64,000 bases of DNA from Clostridia bacterium (GCA_017448975.1 JAFSKN010000036.1:1-64000); one strand, 5' to 3'. Positions 40,761 through 48,767 are shown, counted from the first letter of the stretch. Numbers and translations: made by a program. The notes: a model not told the origin generated them from the sequence alone.

Positions 40761-40799
40761 ATCGCTTTGCAAAGCGAGAGAAAGGAAGTGAGCGACAGC

Positions 40800-41144
40800 A
40801 TGAGCATGAGAGTGAAAATGCTGGACTCTGGAAACGTGGTTGAGTACGAAGACAGCTACGCCATGCGGCTGATCGAACAGGGCGACGCTATCCTGGTGAG
40901 CGGCGACACCCCGGTAACTCCCACCCCTGAACCCCTCGACCCCAGCCAATACGGGACTGCAATCGAAGCCCTGCAAACCACCACCACGGCAATGCAGGCG
41001 GAAATCGACGCCCTGAAAATGGGCGCGACAGAAGATCAGGTATTCGCCAATATGTTCCAGAGCGTTTCCCAGGCCCAGGAAAGGAAGCTGGAATATGACG
41101 AATCTGTGCTTCAGGACGAAATCGACGCGATGGCGGGCGAGTGA
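40800..41144 (+). CDS. Small protein before DGR module
   Basis: A 114-residue protein. The first 30 residues (MRVKMLDSGNVVEYEDSYAM, RLIEQGDAI) match the head-region protein at 25743; a Pro/Thr linker and a helical part follow (ALQTTTTAMQAEIDALKMGA, QAQERKLEYDESVLQDEID). The start at 40800 is favoured by AAAGGAAGTGAG upstream. Function unknown; it may be a tail-tip adaptor for the DGR target. Confidence 0.6.
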   Translation: MSMRVKMLDSGNVVEYEDSYAMRLIEQGDAILVSGDTPVTPTPEPLDPSQYGTAIEALQTTTTAMQAEIDALKMGATEDQVFANMFQSVSQAQERKLEYDESVLQDEIDAMAGE

Positions 41145-41189
41145 TGAAGCGCGTAATTCCCCATGACGCAATGAAAGGAGTGAAACACC

Positions 41190-41405
41190 ATGGGTAAAAA
41201 GAGCGCACCCAAGGAAGAAGCGCCTGATATGGAGCTGATGGAAGAACCCACCCCGGAGCAGCTTGCCGCCTGGGAGCAGGAGGAAGAAGACAAGCGAGAG
41301 GAACAGCTTGCCCCCTACCGCGCCGTGGCCCGGCAGCAGAACGAACAGGATGAACTGATCGCCGAATTGATGTTCAAGGAAGCGATGCGGGAACTGGAAG
41401 CGTAA
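41190..41405 (+). CDS. Small acidic protein before DGR target
   Basis: A 71-residue, strongly acidic helical protein (DMELMEEPTPEQLAAWEQEE, EDKREEQLAPYRAVARQQNE, QDELIAELMFKEAMRELEA) behind GAAAGGAGTG. No family recognised. Such short helical proteins near receptor-binding genes may act in tail fibre assembly. Confidence 0.6.
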   Translation: MGKKSAPKEEAPDMELMEEPTPEQLAAWEQEEEDKREEQLAPYRAVARQQNEQDELIAELMFKEAMRELEA

Positions 41406-41444
41406 CGCGCTACGCGCTACGCGAATAAAGAAAGGAGAATTGGA

Positions 41445-41627
41445 ATGGTATACACTCTGATGAAGCGCCTCATCAACGCCGCGATCAAGGACGGCACCAT
41501 CGAGGACAAGCGGGCGGGCTACGTGGAAAAGCTGAACGCTTTCTACATGAACGACCAGCTTACCACGGATCAGTACAACGAACTGATGGCCCTGCTGACC
41601 CCCCAGGACGGCGGCGAACAGGGCTGA
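41445..41627 (+). CDS. Small XkdX-like protein
   Basis: A 60-residue protein (VYTLMKRLINAAIKDGTIED, KRAGYVEKLNAFYMNDQLTT, DQYNELMALLTPQDGGEQG). The pattern of a short helix, YVEKLNAFY and LTxDQYxELxxLL is that of small tail-module proteins related to XkdX/SHOCT-like helices. Start behind AAAGGAG. Confidence 0.6.
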   Translation: MVYTLMKRLINAAIKDGTIEDKRAGYVEKLNAFYMNDQLTTDQYNELMALLTPQDGGEQG

Positions 41628-41636
41628 GCCGGGGGC

Positions 41637-41671
41637 GGCGGGGCTTTCCTGCGCATAGCATAAGCCCCGCC
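41637..41671 (+). terminator. Hairpin before DGR target gene
   Basis: GGCGGGGCTT (41637-41646) pairs with AAGCCCCGCC (41662-41671) around a 15-nt loop. It lies between the small genes and the target gene; with no T-run, it may act as mRNA stabiliser rather than terminator. Confidence 0.5.
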
Positions 41672-41708
41672 ACGCCTTACGACAAAACATCTGAAAGGAG
41701 TTTCCATC

Positions 41709-42926
41709 ATGGCGAAATCCGCTCTTGAATACTACGCCGACAGTATGGGCAATGTCGTTCTCAAGGACAGCAACGGCACGCCCAGCATTTTCGTGCGCCA
41801 CCCCAAACAGAACTCCAAGGAGTTTGACGACAATCTGCCGGATCACGTGCATCCCGCGTTTATCGTGAACAACACGACTGACCCGGCGCTGCTGATCGGC
41901 AAGTATATGTCCTCCGAACTCACCAGCGGCGGCACGCAGTACAGCCTTCCCAATATGCCGCCCAAGGTGAGCATGACCTACGACAACTTCCTGACCAAAA
42001 TGAAAGCCTTTGGCGGGAACGTGACCGGCCTGACCATTGCGGATCACGGCCTGCTGGTGCTGATCGCCCACAAGAAGGGCTTTGTTTCCCATGGCAACAA
42101 CAACTACTGCGCGGATTACAGGGCAGGCACCAAGTATACCATCGGTGAATCCGTGGCCGTGGACGCGAAACGCATCTTCCGGGGATGGGAATATACCTGC
42201 AAGAAAGCGCACATCACCGCCGCGACCCTTCTACCCACCGACGCGCCCGCCTATTGGGAAAAAGGCAAGCAGGTGGGCGGTACGCCCGTGACAAGCCAGT
42301 TTTCCAGCGACAACAATTACAGTGGGTACAATACCCTGACCGGCAGCGGCCCCATCGACTGGAACTTCCTGGACGATCCCTGCATGGAAGCTGACATTCA
42401 GGGCAATGCGTTTGAACAGGTGTATGGCGTGCGCCTGGTGAACTGTGAAATCCAAATCCTGGCGGACAACAACGCCGCCGATCCTGACGCCGACCTTTCC
42501 GCTTCTTCCTCCGCATGGCGTGCCATCAAGCCCCACGCCAATGATAACGGATTCGACCTGGTGGCCCCCGGCACGAGCGGCACGGTGCATTACACCTGGG
42601 CCAACAGCAAGATCACCCTGGACACGGTCGCCCCCACCTTTGACAATCAGAACAGAGGGACAAATTTCAAGGACATTGCCGTTAATACAACCAACCTGCC
42701 CTACGTGCCGTACATCCTGCAAGAACTGGGCCTCGCTCCCCTGCCGGGGACTACTGTGGACGGTTATTTCTACATTACCTTCACGGCGGAAGAGCGCGTC
42801 GCCCGGCGCGGCGGCGTCTACTCCAACACGTCCAGCGCTGGCGTGGCGTGCTTGGCCTTCAGCTACGCCCGCTCCAGCTCCTACGTCACCTACGGCGCTC
42901 GGCCCCGCTCCCGTCAGACCGCCTGA
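41709..42926 (+). CDS. DGR target protein, variable receptor-binding protein
   Basis: A 405-residue tail-tip protein diversified by the adjacent retroelement. ATG 41709 follows AAAGGAG by 8 bases. The middle part contains a carbohydrate-module-like stretch (DYRAGTKYTIGESVAVDAKR, FRGWEYTCKKAHITAATLLP and YWEKG), and the C terminus (about 345-405) has the C-type-lectin-like DGR fold with the variable residues in VYSNTSS, GVACLAFSYA, SSSYVTYG. The VR ends 13 bp before the stop. Like BPP-1 Mtd, it should contact the host surface. Confidence 0.9.
   Translation: MAKSALEYYADSMGNVVLKDSNGTPSIFVRHPKQNSKEFDDNLPDHVHPAFIVNNTTDPALLIGKYMSSELTSGGTQYSLPNMPPKVSMTYDNFLTKMKAFGGNVTGLTIADHGLLVLIAHKKGFVSHGNNNYCADYRAGTKYTIGESVAVDAKRIFRGWEYTCKKAHITAATLLPTDAPAYWEKGKQVGGTPVTSQFSSDNNYSGYNTLTGSGPIDWNFLDDPCMEADIQGNAFEQVYGVRLVNCEIQILADNNAADPDADLSASSSAWRAIKPHANDNGFDLVAPGTSGTVHYTWANSKITLDTVAPTFDNQNRGTNFKDIAVNTTNLPYVPYILQELGLAPLPGTTVDGYFYITFTAEERVARRGGVYSNTSSAGVACLAFSYARSSSYVTYGARPRSRQTA
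42792..42913 (+). repeat. DGR variable region (VR)
   Basis: 122 bp aligned to the template at 43630-43751 with 14 mismatches, all at template adenines (A to G, T or C) and none at the other 96 positions. The last 22 bp (GGCGCTCGGCCCCGCTCCCG region) are identical and GC-rich, as the initiation site of mutagenic homing usually is. Confidence 0.95.
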
Positions 42927-42943
42927 TCCCTGAATACTGAAAA

Positions 42944-42976
42944 GCTGGGGGCTGCGCGGTAGCGCACGCCCTCGGC
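42944..42976 (+). promoter_or_regulatory. Hairpin downstream of VR (DGR target-recognition element)
   Basis: TGCGC/GCGCA with a 4-nt GGTA loop, extended by GGGC/GCCC across a one-base bulge and weaker outer pairs to 42944-42976. It lies 31 bp after the VR, the place where DGR targets such as BPP-1 have a required cruciform with a 4-nt loop. Confidence 0.65.
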
Positions 42977-43039
42977 AACCCCGATCAACCATACCCGCAC
43001 GAATACCATCCATCCCATAAAGCAAGGAGGAAATCACCC

Positions 43040-43474
43040 ATGGCAGATCAAGTACCCTGCGCGGCTGCGGATCAAATCGAAAAGGAATTGGACGGGCAAT
43101 ACTGCCTCAAGAAAGTTGAGGAAATGATCGCCCTGGCCTATGACATTATTCCGCACTGGCCGCCTGTGTTCCGGTACAGCCGGGGAGAAAGGATTTTCAA
43201 CCTGCTTTTTGAAATGCAGGAGTTATGTGTAGCGGGCCACCTGAAATACTTCAAGAAGACAACGCTGCAAGACCTGGATATTAAGAACCATCAGCTGCGG
43301 CTTGCGGTACGCGGAGCGCGGCGCAAGGCGTACACCGATAAAGGGAACAACAGAAAGCACCTGCTGACACCCGGCGCGTATGAGCAATGGGCGAAGCTAT
43401 CTCTGGAAACGGGCTGCCTGATCGGCGGATGGATGGAAAGCGTGAAGGACAAGAAAAAGGCGGAACAGGAATAA
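43040..43474 (+). CDS. avd: DGR accessory variability determinant (Avd)
   Basis: A 144-residue, helical, basic-tipped protein (KKVEEMIALAYDIIPHWPPV, ERIFNLLFEMQELCVAGHLK, LRLAVRGARRKAYTDKGNNR). It matches the Avd four-helix-bundle proteins that bind the DGR reverse transcriptase and the template RNA and are needed for mutagenic homing. Position between target and template is the BPP-1 order. RBS AAGGAGGAAATCACCC. Confidence 0.88.
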   Translation: MADQVPCAAADQIEKELDGQYCLKKVEEMIALAYDIIPHWPPVFRYSRGERIFNLLFEMQELCVAGHLKYFKKTTLQDLDIKNHQLRLAVRGARRKAYTDKGNNRKHLLTPGAYEQWAKLSLETGCLIGGWMESVKDKKKAEQE

Positions 43475-43489
43475 CCTTCCCACCAAGGA

Positions 43490-43629
43490 ACAAGCCCTTC
43501 CGGGCTTGTGACGCGCTATCACGCGAGAAATTGCGGTGGCGATAGCGTGCCTCCCCGTTGAGAGGCACGCGGGGAACCTGGGAATGTGCCAAGAATTGGC
43601 TGAGAGTGTTTATGGGCGGCGGCCTGTGG
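43490..43629 (+). ncRNA. 5' part of DGR template RNA
   Basis: Between avd and the template lie two hairpins, ACAAGCCC/GGGCTTGT (43490-43509) and GCGTGCCTC/GAGGCACGC (43545-43553 with 43562-43570), probably the structured leader of the template RNA or the avd terminator. No gene is seen here. Confidence 0.5.
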
Positions 43630-43751
43630 GAGCGCGTCGCCCGGCGCGGCGGCAACTACAACAACACGTCCAACGCTGGCGTGGCGTACTTGAACTTCAA
43701 CAACGCCCGCTCCAACTCCAACGTCAACAACGGCGCTCGGCCCCGCTCCCG
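43630..43751 (+). repeat. DGR template repeat (TR)
   Basis: 122-bp template, rich in AAC codons in the target frame (11 AAC, 26 adenines in all). Reverse transcription with errors at adenines yields new VR sequences. It lies between avd and the reverse transcriptase. A copy in the target frame reads like a protein tail (WERVARRGGNYNNTSNAG), showing its descent from a target gene. Confidence 0.95.
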
Positions 43752-44022
43752 GACACAGCGAAAGTCCAGCACGTTACGGGCGGCTGGCGGCATCCGAACG
43801 GGAGGGGCACATTTCCGTCAATCGGCTACGATTGAGAATAATATGCTGGGACGTACCAGAAGGGCGGCCCGGTATCGCCGTGAAGCATCCGGGAGGATGT
43901 AATGGAAAGGCCGTCCATGCAGCGCGTTATTACGCGCACAGGCGCGTAACGCGAGGGCTGATTACAGATGGGAAACCTCACGCACGGCACGACGCAACGT
44001 ATACCAGGGGCAGGGTGAACCT
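43752..44022 (+). ncRNA. 3' part of DGR RNA / leader of the RT gene
   Basis: About 270 bp with no credible gene. It contains a GC-rich inverted repeat, CGCGTTA-TTACGCGC against GCGCGTAACGCG (about 43919-43954), and runs to the ribosome site of the reverse transcriptase. DGR template RNAs need structured sequence downstream of TR, so this stretch probably belongs to the RNA that binds the RT. Confidence 0.5.
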
Positions 44023-45129
44023 TTGGAAAAGCTGCACAATCTAAAGGAGCGCATCTGCTCCTATGACAACCTCTTTGAAGCGTACATTTCCGCCGCCAAG
44101 GGAAAGGGCGACAGGGCGGAAGTGGTACGCTTTTCCTTTGACCTGGAAGAAAACCTTTCCCAGATTCAAAAGGAACTGATGGACGGTACCTACAAGGTGG
44201 GGCCGTACCGGGAATTTTATGTGCGCTACCCAAAACCGCGTCTGGTGATGGCGCTGGGCTTTCGGGACAGGGTGGTGCAATGGGCGATCTACCGGCAGAT
44301 TGACCCCTATGTGGATAAGCGCTTCATTACGCACAGCTACGGTTGCCGGAAGGAAAAAGGAACGCTGGCGGCTGCACAGCAGTTGATGGAATGGCTGCGC
44401 ATCATCAGCCGGAAACCAGACGCGAAGGATTACTGGATCATCAAGGGCGACATCAGCAAGTATTTCTATCGCGTGGATCATGAAATCGTGATGGACTGTT
44501 ACCGGGAAATCTGCGACGAAGACTGGTTCCTGTGGCTGATGGACACCATCATCAACAACCCGGACGTGCCGTTCGGCTTGCCGGAGGGAATGGGGATAGA
44601 TGATTGCCCGAGGGATAAACGCTTGTACAGTGTGGGGCAACCCATAGGCAACCTTACAAGCCAGGAAACCGCGAACATTTATCTTGACCGATTCGACCAA
44701 TGGTGCAAGCATACGCTCCGCCTGAACAAATACGCCCGGTACATGGATGATTTTCAGGCGATTGTGAAAGGCAGGGAGAACGCGGAGAGGATCATGCGGG
44801 AAATGACGAATTTCCTGCGGGACAAACTCAAGCTGAACATGAGCGCGAAAGCGCGTATTGTGCGGGCAGACAGGCCGGTTGAGTTTGTGGGCTTCATCGT
44901 ATCTCCCCACGGGCTGCGGCTGCGGAAGAAGACTGTATACCATGTGAAGCGGAGCCTGAAACACCTGAAAAACCTGTACGCGGATTGGATCATCAGCTTT
45001 GACCGGGTAAAGGAATCCATTATCTGCTATTACGGGATGTGTAAGCGCTGTAATGCCCGCTATCTGGAAACATGGATTGAAGAAAACATCATCTTGCAGC
45101 GAAAGGAAAAGCCGGATGAAGACGATTGA
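44023..45129 (+). CDS. DGR reverse transcriptase
   Basis: A 368-residue RNA-dependent DNA polymerase. Motif A is KGDISKYF (141-148), the DGR-specific motif 4 is QPIGNLTSQ (206-214, the IGxxxSQ hallmark) and the catalytic box is YARYMDDF (237-244). A C-terminal RNA-binding thumb (FVGFIVSPHGLRLRKKT) completes it. It copies the template RNA with adenine mutagenesis and transfers it to the VR. Start is TTG 44023, with AGGGGCAGGGTGAA upstream. Next gene overlaps the end. Confidence 0.95.
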   Translation: MEKLHNLKERICSYDNLFEAYISAAKGKGDRAEVVRFSFDLEENLSQIQKELMDGTYKVGPYREFYVRYPKPRLVMALGFRDRVVQWAIYRQIDPYVDKRFITHSYGCRKEKGTLAAAQQLMEWLRIISRKPDAKDYWIIKGDISKYFYRVDHEIVMDCYREICDEDWFLWLMDTIINNPDVPFGLPEGMGIDDCPRDKRLYSVGQPIGNLTSQETANIYLDRFDQWCKHTLRLNKYARYMDDFQAIVKGRENAERIMREMTNFLRDKLKLNMSAKARIVRADRPVEFVGFIVSPHGLRLRKKTVYHVKRSLKHLKNLYADWIISFDRVKESIICYYGMCKRCNARYLETWIEENIILQRKEKPDEDD

Positions 45130-45283
45130 AGCGCTGTGCGGCCTGCTGGAAGAAGCCATCGGCATTATCCGGCAGCAGGCGGAATTACTGGAAATGCACG
45201 GGATTGCGACCCGTGACGGGAACATGGAAAAAGCACGGGAGGATTTGCTTTCCCGCGCTGAACGGGAGGGGTGGACGGCATGA
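45116..45283 (+). CDS. Small helical protein after RT
   Basis: A 55-residue protein overlapping the RT stop. It is helical and charged (TIEALCGLLEEAIGIIRQQA, ELLEM, then MEKAREDLLSRAEREGW). No family recognised. It may help the endolysin or be a short lysis-module protein, being directly upstream of the amidase. Confidence 0.55.
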   Translation: MKTIEALCGLLEEAIGIIRQQAELLEMHGIATRDGNMEKAREDLLSRAEREGWTA

Positions 45284-46275
45284 ACAGGCTGACCATCTAC
45301 CGGCGTTATTTTTATAACGCCAGTTGCTATCAATCCGCGACCCCCATCAAGCCGAGCGGCGTACAGGTACACAGCACGGGGGCCAATAACCCCTGGCTGA
45401 AACGGTACGTTCAGCCGGACGACGGGCGATTAGGCACGAACACCAACGGAAACCACAACAACCGGGCCGGGAACGTATGCGCCCATGCCTACATCGGCAA
45501 ACAGGCGGACGGGACGGTGGCCGTGTACCAGACCTTGCCCTGGGAACAGCGGTGTTGGCTGTCCGGCAGCGGGCCGAAGGGAAACGCCAATAAGCTGGGG
45601 TATATCGGCTTCGAGATTTGCGAGGACGCGAAAACCGATTACAACTATTTCATTGACGCTATGATCGCCGCTTCCAAGCTGACCGCCTACCTGTGCCAAA
45701 CTTACGGCATTGACCCGGAAACGGGCGTAAAGGATCACAAAGAACTGCACGACATGGGCCTTGCGTCCAACCACGGCGACATCGGCCATTGGACAAAGCT
45801 GCACGGGGAATCCATGGACACCTTCCGGGGTATGGTCATGGGCTGGATGGTTGGCGGCCTGGAAGTGGAATACATCGACTGCGACGGGGAGGCGACGGAA
45901 TTGTACCAGGCGAAAGCAACCTGCGACGGAACCTATCTCAATCTGCGGGCTGGGAAAGGCACGTCCTACGCATCCCTGGCCCGGATCACAAAGGGCGATA
46001 CCGTGGGCGTGGTGAATGATTCGGACACGGAATGGTGGTACGTGCAATACCAGGGCTTGACCGGCTATGCCATGCGCAAATACCTGACCCCGATTGAACA
46101 GCCCAAGGAAGCCCCGGAGGAAAGGACGGACGAGCCGGAAGAACCGGACGCGCCCCAGGAACAGCCGGAGAAAACGGAGGACACCGTGCCGGTAAGCATC
46201 CTGAAACTGAAAGAAATCGAAGCGTGCCTTGCGGACGCATTGAGCGTAGTGCGGGCGGCGCTGGGAAGGACATGA
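45280..46275 (+). CDS. Endolysin: N-acetylmuramoyl-L-alanine amidase with SH3 domain
   Basis: A 331-residue lysis enzyme. Residues about 20-190 are an amidase_2-type zinc amidase: H31 in GVQVHSTGANN, C/H in VCAHAYIG (65-72), E/D in GFEICEDAK (110-118) and the HGDIGHW (165-171) loop. Residues about 225-275 form an SH3b cell-wall-binding domain (YLNLRAGKGTSYASLARITK, WWYVQYQGLTGYAMR). A charged Pro/Glu linker and an acidic helix close the chain. ATG 45280 follows GGGAGGGG. It cuts peptidoglycan to release progeny. Confidence 0.93.
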   Translation: MNRLTIYRRYFYNASCYQSATPIKPSGVQVHSTGANNPWLKRYVQPDDGRLGTNTNGNHNNRAGNVCAHAYIGKQADGTVAVYQTLPWEQRCWLSGSGPKGNANKLGYIGFEICEDAKTDYNYFIDAMIAASKLTAYLCQTYGIDPETGVKDHKELHDMGLASNHGDIGHWTKLHGESMDTFRGMVMGWMVGGLEVEYIDCDGEATELYQAKATCDGTYLNLRAGKGTSYASLARITKGDTVGVVNDSDTEWWYVQYQGLTGYAMRKYLTPIEQPKEAPEERTDEPEEPDAPQEQPEKTEDTVPVSILKLKEIEACLADALSVVRAALGRT

Positions 46276-46279
46276 CCTG

Positions 46280-46720
46280 ATGGAGAAAGTGAAACAGGCA
46301 GGATGGCGGGCCGCGCTGCTGGCCGCTCTCCTGCTACTGATTTACATTGTGACCCTGCCTGTTCCTGCGGACACGGAGGACTGGACGGAAGACGAGTGGC
46401 CGGAAGGGCGCTATACGCTGATTACCCTGCCGGAGATCGAGGAAAGCGAGTGGCCCGCCGAACTGTTTGTAGCCCACATCATGCGGGTGGAACTGGATTG
46501 GGAGGCGGTGACAGAAGACAATTTCCTGCGGGTGTATCTCAATCTTCCGTATTCGGGCAATCAGGTGTACGACGTGCTGCTGACGGACGGGCAGATATGG
46601 GTACACGCGAACATCGTACAGCTTGGGTACTGCACCCTGCGCCTGACCTTCGACGCTGAATTGCTGCGACAGATGGAAGAAGGTACATGGAAGTATCTGG
46701 CCGTCGTCGCTATCATATAG
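46280..46720 (+). CDS. Membrane-anchored lysis-module protein
   Basis: A 146-residue protein with an N-terminal hydrophobic segment (AALLAALLLLIYIVTLP, residues 9-26), then an acidic external part containing Trp-rich and beta-like sequence. It could be a spanin-like or holin-related component, but no family fits. Placed between endolysin and the holin-like genes. Confidence 0.5.
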   Translation: MEKVKQAGWRAALLAALLLLIYIVTLPVPADTEDWTEDEWPEGRYTLITLPEIEESEWPAELFVAHIMRVELDWEAVTEDNFLRVYLNLPYSGNQVYDVLLTDGQIWVHANIVQLGYCTLRLTFDAELLRQMEEGTWKYLAVVAII

Positions 46721-46736
46721 GGAGGGGGAGAACAAC

Positions 46737-47162
46737 ATGCAGCCGATTGAAGGTATCACGCCGCAATCTTTGTGGACGTTCCTGGGCGTACTCGTTGGCC
46801 TGGGGGCGTTGATCGTGTTGGCAGATAAGGTCATGGACGTATGGCGCAAGCATAAGGCGAGGAAGAAAATCGAAAGCGGCCCGGAGAGCCAGCTTGCAGA
46901 GGAAATCAGCAAGAAGGTACTGGAAAAATTGGAACCGAGATTCCAGGAAATAGACCGCAAGCTGAACAATGATAAGGTGCGCCTGGACGATCAAGCGCAA
47001 AAGCTTACGAGGCTGGGAGCCAGGAACGACACATTGGAGGCTGGACAGAAAGCCATGTGCCGGGGCGTGCTGGCCCTGCTCTCCCACGAAATCAACGGCA
47101 ACAGCACGGACAAGCTGCGGGACGCGCAGACCGACATCAACAACTTCCTGATCGAAAAATAA
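46737..47162 (+). CDS. Holin-like membrane protein with coiled coil
   Basis: A 141-residue protein: hydrophobic helix about 10-32 (SLWTFLGVLVGLGALIVLAD), then a basic turn and a long coiled coil (EEISKKVLEKLEPRFQEIDR). Gram-positive phages often have such one-span proteins next to the endolysin as holin or antiholin. Orientation and role are inferred. Confidence 0.6.
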   Translation: MQPIEGITPQSLWTFLGVLVGLGALIVLADKVMDVWRKHKARKKIESGPESQLAEEISKKVLEKLEPRFQEIDRKLNNDKVRLDDQAQKLTRLGARNDTLEAGQKAMCRGVLALLSHEINGNSTDKLRDAQTDINNFLIEK

Positions 47163-47173
47163 GGGAGGCCGCT

Positions 47174-47389
47174 ATGGCAGAGGAACATTGCGCGATCTGC
47201 TGGGCCGTGATCCCGGAAGGGCGCTGGGTATGCCCTGATTGCGAACGCCGCGTATTGCGGAGCCAGCCCACAGACAAAGGCGAACAAGGCGCGAAAAAGC
47301 GCGGGCTGTTCGCAAGAATCAAGATGCGTTTCAAAGGTAGGAGCAAACTCCCTGCGGGTTTGCGACGCGGAAGGAACAACGAAACGTGA
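47174..47389 (+). CDS. Small zinc-ribbon protein in lysis module
   Basis: A 71-residue protein with CAICWAVIPEGRWVCPDCER, a CxxC...CxxC zinc ribbon, followed by a basic tail (KKRGLFARIKMRFKGRS). Start behind AAGGGAGGCC. Function unknown; a regulatory RNA or DNA contact is possible. Confidence 0.6.
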   Translation: MAEEHCAICWAVIPEGRWVCPDCERRVLRSQPTDKGEQGAKKRGLFARIKMRFKGRSKLPAGLRRGRNNET

Positions 47390-47448
47390 GCGTTGAGAGC
47401 CTGCCTCCCCGAAAGAGGCAGGCGGTGAAACTCGAAAGGAGAAGAACC

Positions 47449-47931
47449 ATGAAGATTGATCTGACCCCCATCATTCAGGCCGTGATCGCGCTGCTGGCGG
47501 CGTTGATTACCTGGAAGGTGATCCCCTGGATCAACGCCCGCACCACCAAGGAACAGAAAGCCAATATGCGGGCCATGCTCCGCGTGCTGGTGTGCGCTGC
47601 GGAACAGCTTTACGGGGCCAACAAAGGCGCGGAAAAGCTGGACTACGTTGTGGCGCGGCTGGAAGAAATGGGCTACAAGGTGGACAGAAGCGAGATCGAG
47701 GCCGCTGTATATCAGGCTTTCAACAGCCTGCCCCTGCTCGGAGCTGCGTATGACGTATACGATACCAATATTGAAAACTGGACGCTGGAACAGTTGAAAT
47801 CCTTCTGCGAATTGAATGATATTCCGGCTGACGGGTGCGTGACGCGGGAGGACTACATGAACGCCATCGAACGCGGCGGACGCACGAGCGACCAACCGCC
47901 TGATGAAGCAGCGGAGAGCCGCGAGGAATAA
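47449..47931 (+). CDS. LL-H-type phage holin with C-terminal SAP/HeH-like motif
   Basis: A 160-residue protein. The N-terminal helix (IIQAVIALLAALITWKVIPW, residues 7-27) and following KEQKANMRAMLRVLVCAAEQ match the Lactobacillus phage LL-H holin family. The C terminus (ENWTLEQLKSFCELNDIPAD) is a SAP/HeH-like motif. Start behind GAAAGGAG. With the endolysin this should time lysis. Confidence 0.75.
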   Translation: MKIDLTPIIQAVIALLAALITWKVIPWINARTTKEQKANMRAMLRVLVCAAEQLYGANKGAEKLDYVVARLEEMGYKVDRSEIEAAVYQAFNSLPLLGAAYDVYDTNIENWTLEQLKSFCELNDIPADGCVTREDYMNAIERGGRTSDQPPDEAAESREE

Positions 47932-47946
47932 ATGCGCGCGCGAGAA

Positions 47947-47964
47947 AAATGCGCGGACGTTTTC
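47947..47964 (+). repeat. Copy of the AAATGCGCGGACGTTTTC repeat
   Basis: An 18-mer identical to 25272-25289, just downstream of the holin gene. A second AAATGCGCG at 47930-47938 lies at the stop codon. Confidence 0.75.
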
Positions 47965-48062
47965 GTATTTACTTTCTTTGACTATTGCACAGGATGGGCG
48001 CGGAAACGCGCCTGTCCCTTTTTTTCGGCGCGTAACCTATACGTTTTGGGGAGGTTTGCAAT

Positions 48063-48767
48063 GTGAAGTACACACGAAGCAACAGCGGGGGGCTGGCCGC
48101 CAGCATCCAGCAGGAACAGGCGGAGCAGCAGAAGGAGGAAAGCCGGAAGCGGCGGGCCGCCAGGTCAACGGGGGCGCACACATCCATGCCCATTGAGGAT
48201 ATGCGCATGGTGGATAAGTGGCTGACCATTGCCAGGGAACACGACGAACACAGGAATCGGGGCGGGATCAGTTGGTATCTTCTCCTGCTGCTGGGTTTCA
48301 ATACGGCACTGCGGATCGGTGATATATGCCAGCTAAGGGTTCGGGACGTGCGGGATCAGGAGCGGGTGCGCGTGATCGCGGACAAGACGGATAAGCTGAC
48401 CAATATTCCTTTGCAGGAAACGGCGCGGAAAGCCATCGGCGGGCTGCTCCGGGGCCTGGACGCGGAAGATTATGTGCTGACCAGCCGCCAGAAAGGGCGC
48501 AAGGACGGGCGCGTGAAGCCTGTTTCCCGGCAACGATGTTATGCTATCGTGCAGGAAATCGCAAAGCGGGCAGGCTTCACCGAACAGGTGGGATGCCATA
48601 CCATGCGCAAGACCTTCGCCCTGAACTTCTACCGGGCCAGCGGCGGCGATCTGGCAAAGCTCCAAAAGGTACTGAACCATTCCAGCCAGGAAGCGACGCT
48701 GCATTACCTGGGGCTGGATCAGAAAGCGATAGACAACGTGGTACACAATATGCACAGCATGGTATAG
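48063..48767 (+). CDS. Second tyrosine recombinase
   Basis: A 234-residue, integrase-like protein in the late region. Catalytic residues: Arg in TALRIGDICQL (about 89), a Lys in KTDKLTNIPL, HTMRKTFALNF (HxxR), and Tyr in LHYLGLD near 218. There is no N-terminal arm-binding domain, only a short core. Such small recombinases may resolve multimers, aid excision or rearrange DNA. Start GTG with GGGGAGG upstream. Not needed for a normal temperate phage. Confidence 0.85.
   Translation: MKYTRSNSGGLAASIQQEQAEQQKEESRKRRAARSTGAHTSMPIEDMRMVDKWLTIAREHDEHRNRGGISWYLLLLLGFNTALRIGDICQLRVRDVRDQERVRVIADKTDKLTNIPLQETARKAIGGLLRGLDAEDYVLTSRQKGRKDGRVKPVSRQRCYAIVQEIAKRAGFTEQVGCHTMRKTFALNFYRASGGDLAKLQKVLNHSSQEATLHYLGLDQKAIDNVVHNMHSMV

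Noticed and set aside
43558..43902. Open frame across the DGR template
   Set aside because: TR is a template RNA; no start site with ribosome binding sequence and the downstream part is not protein-like.
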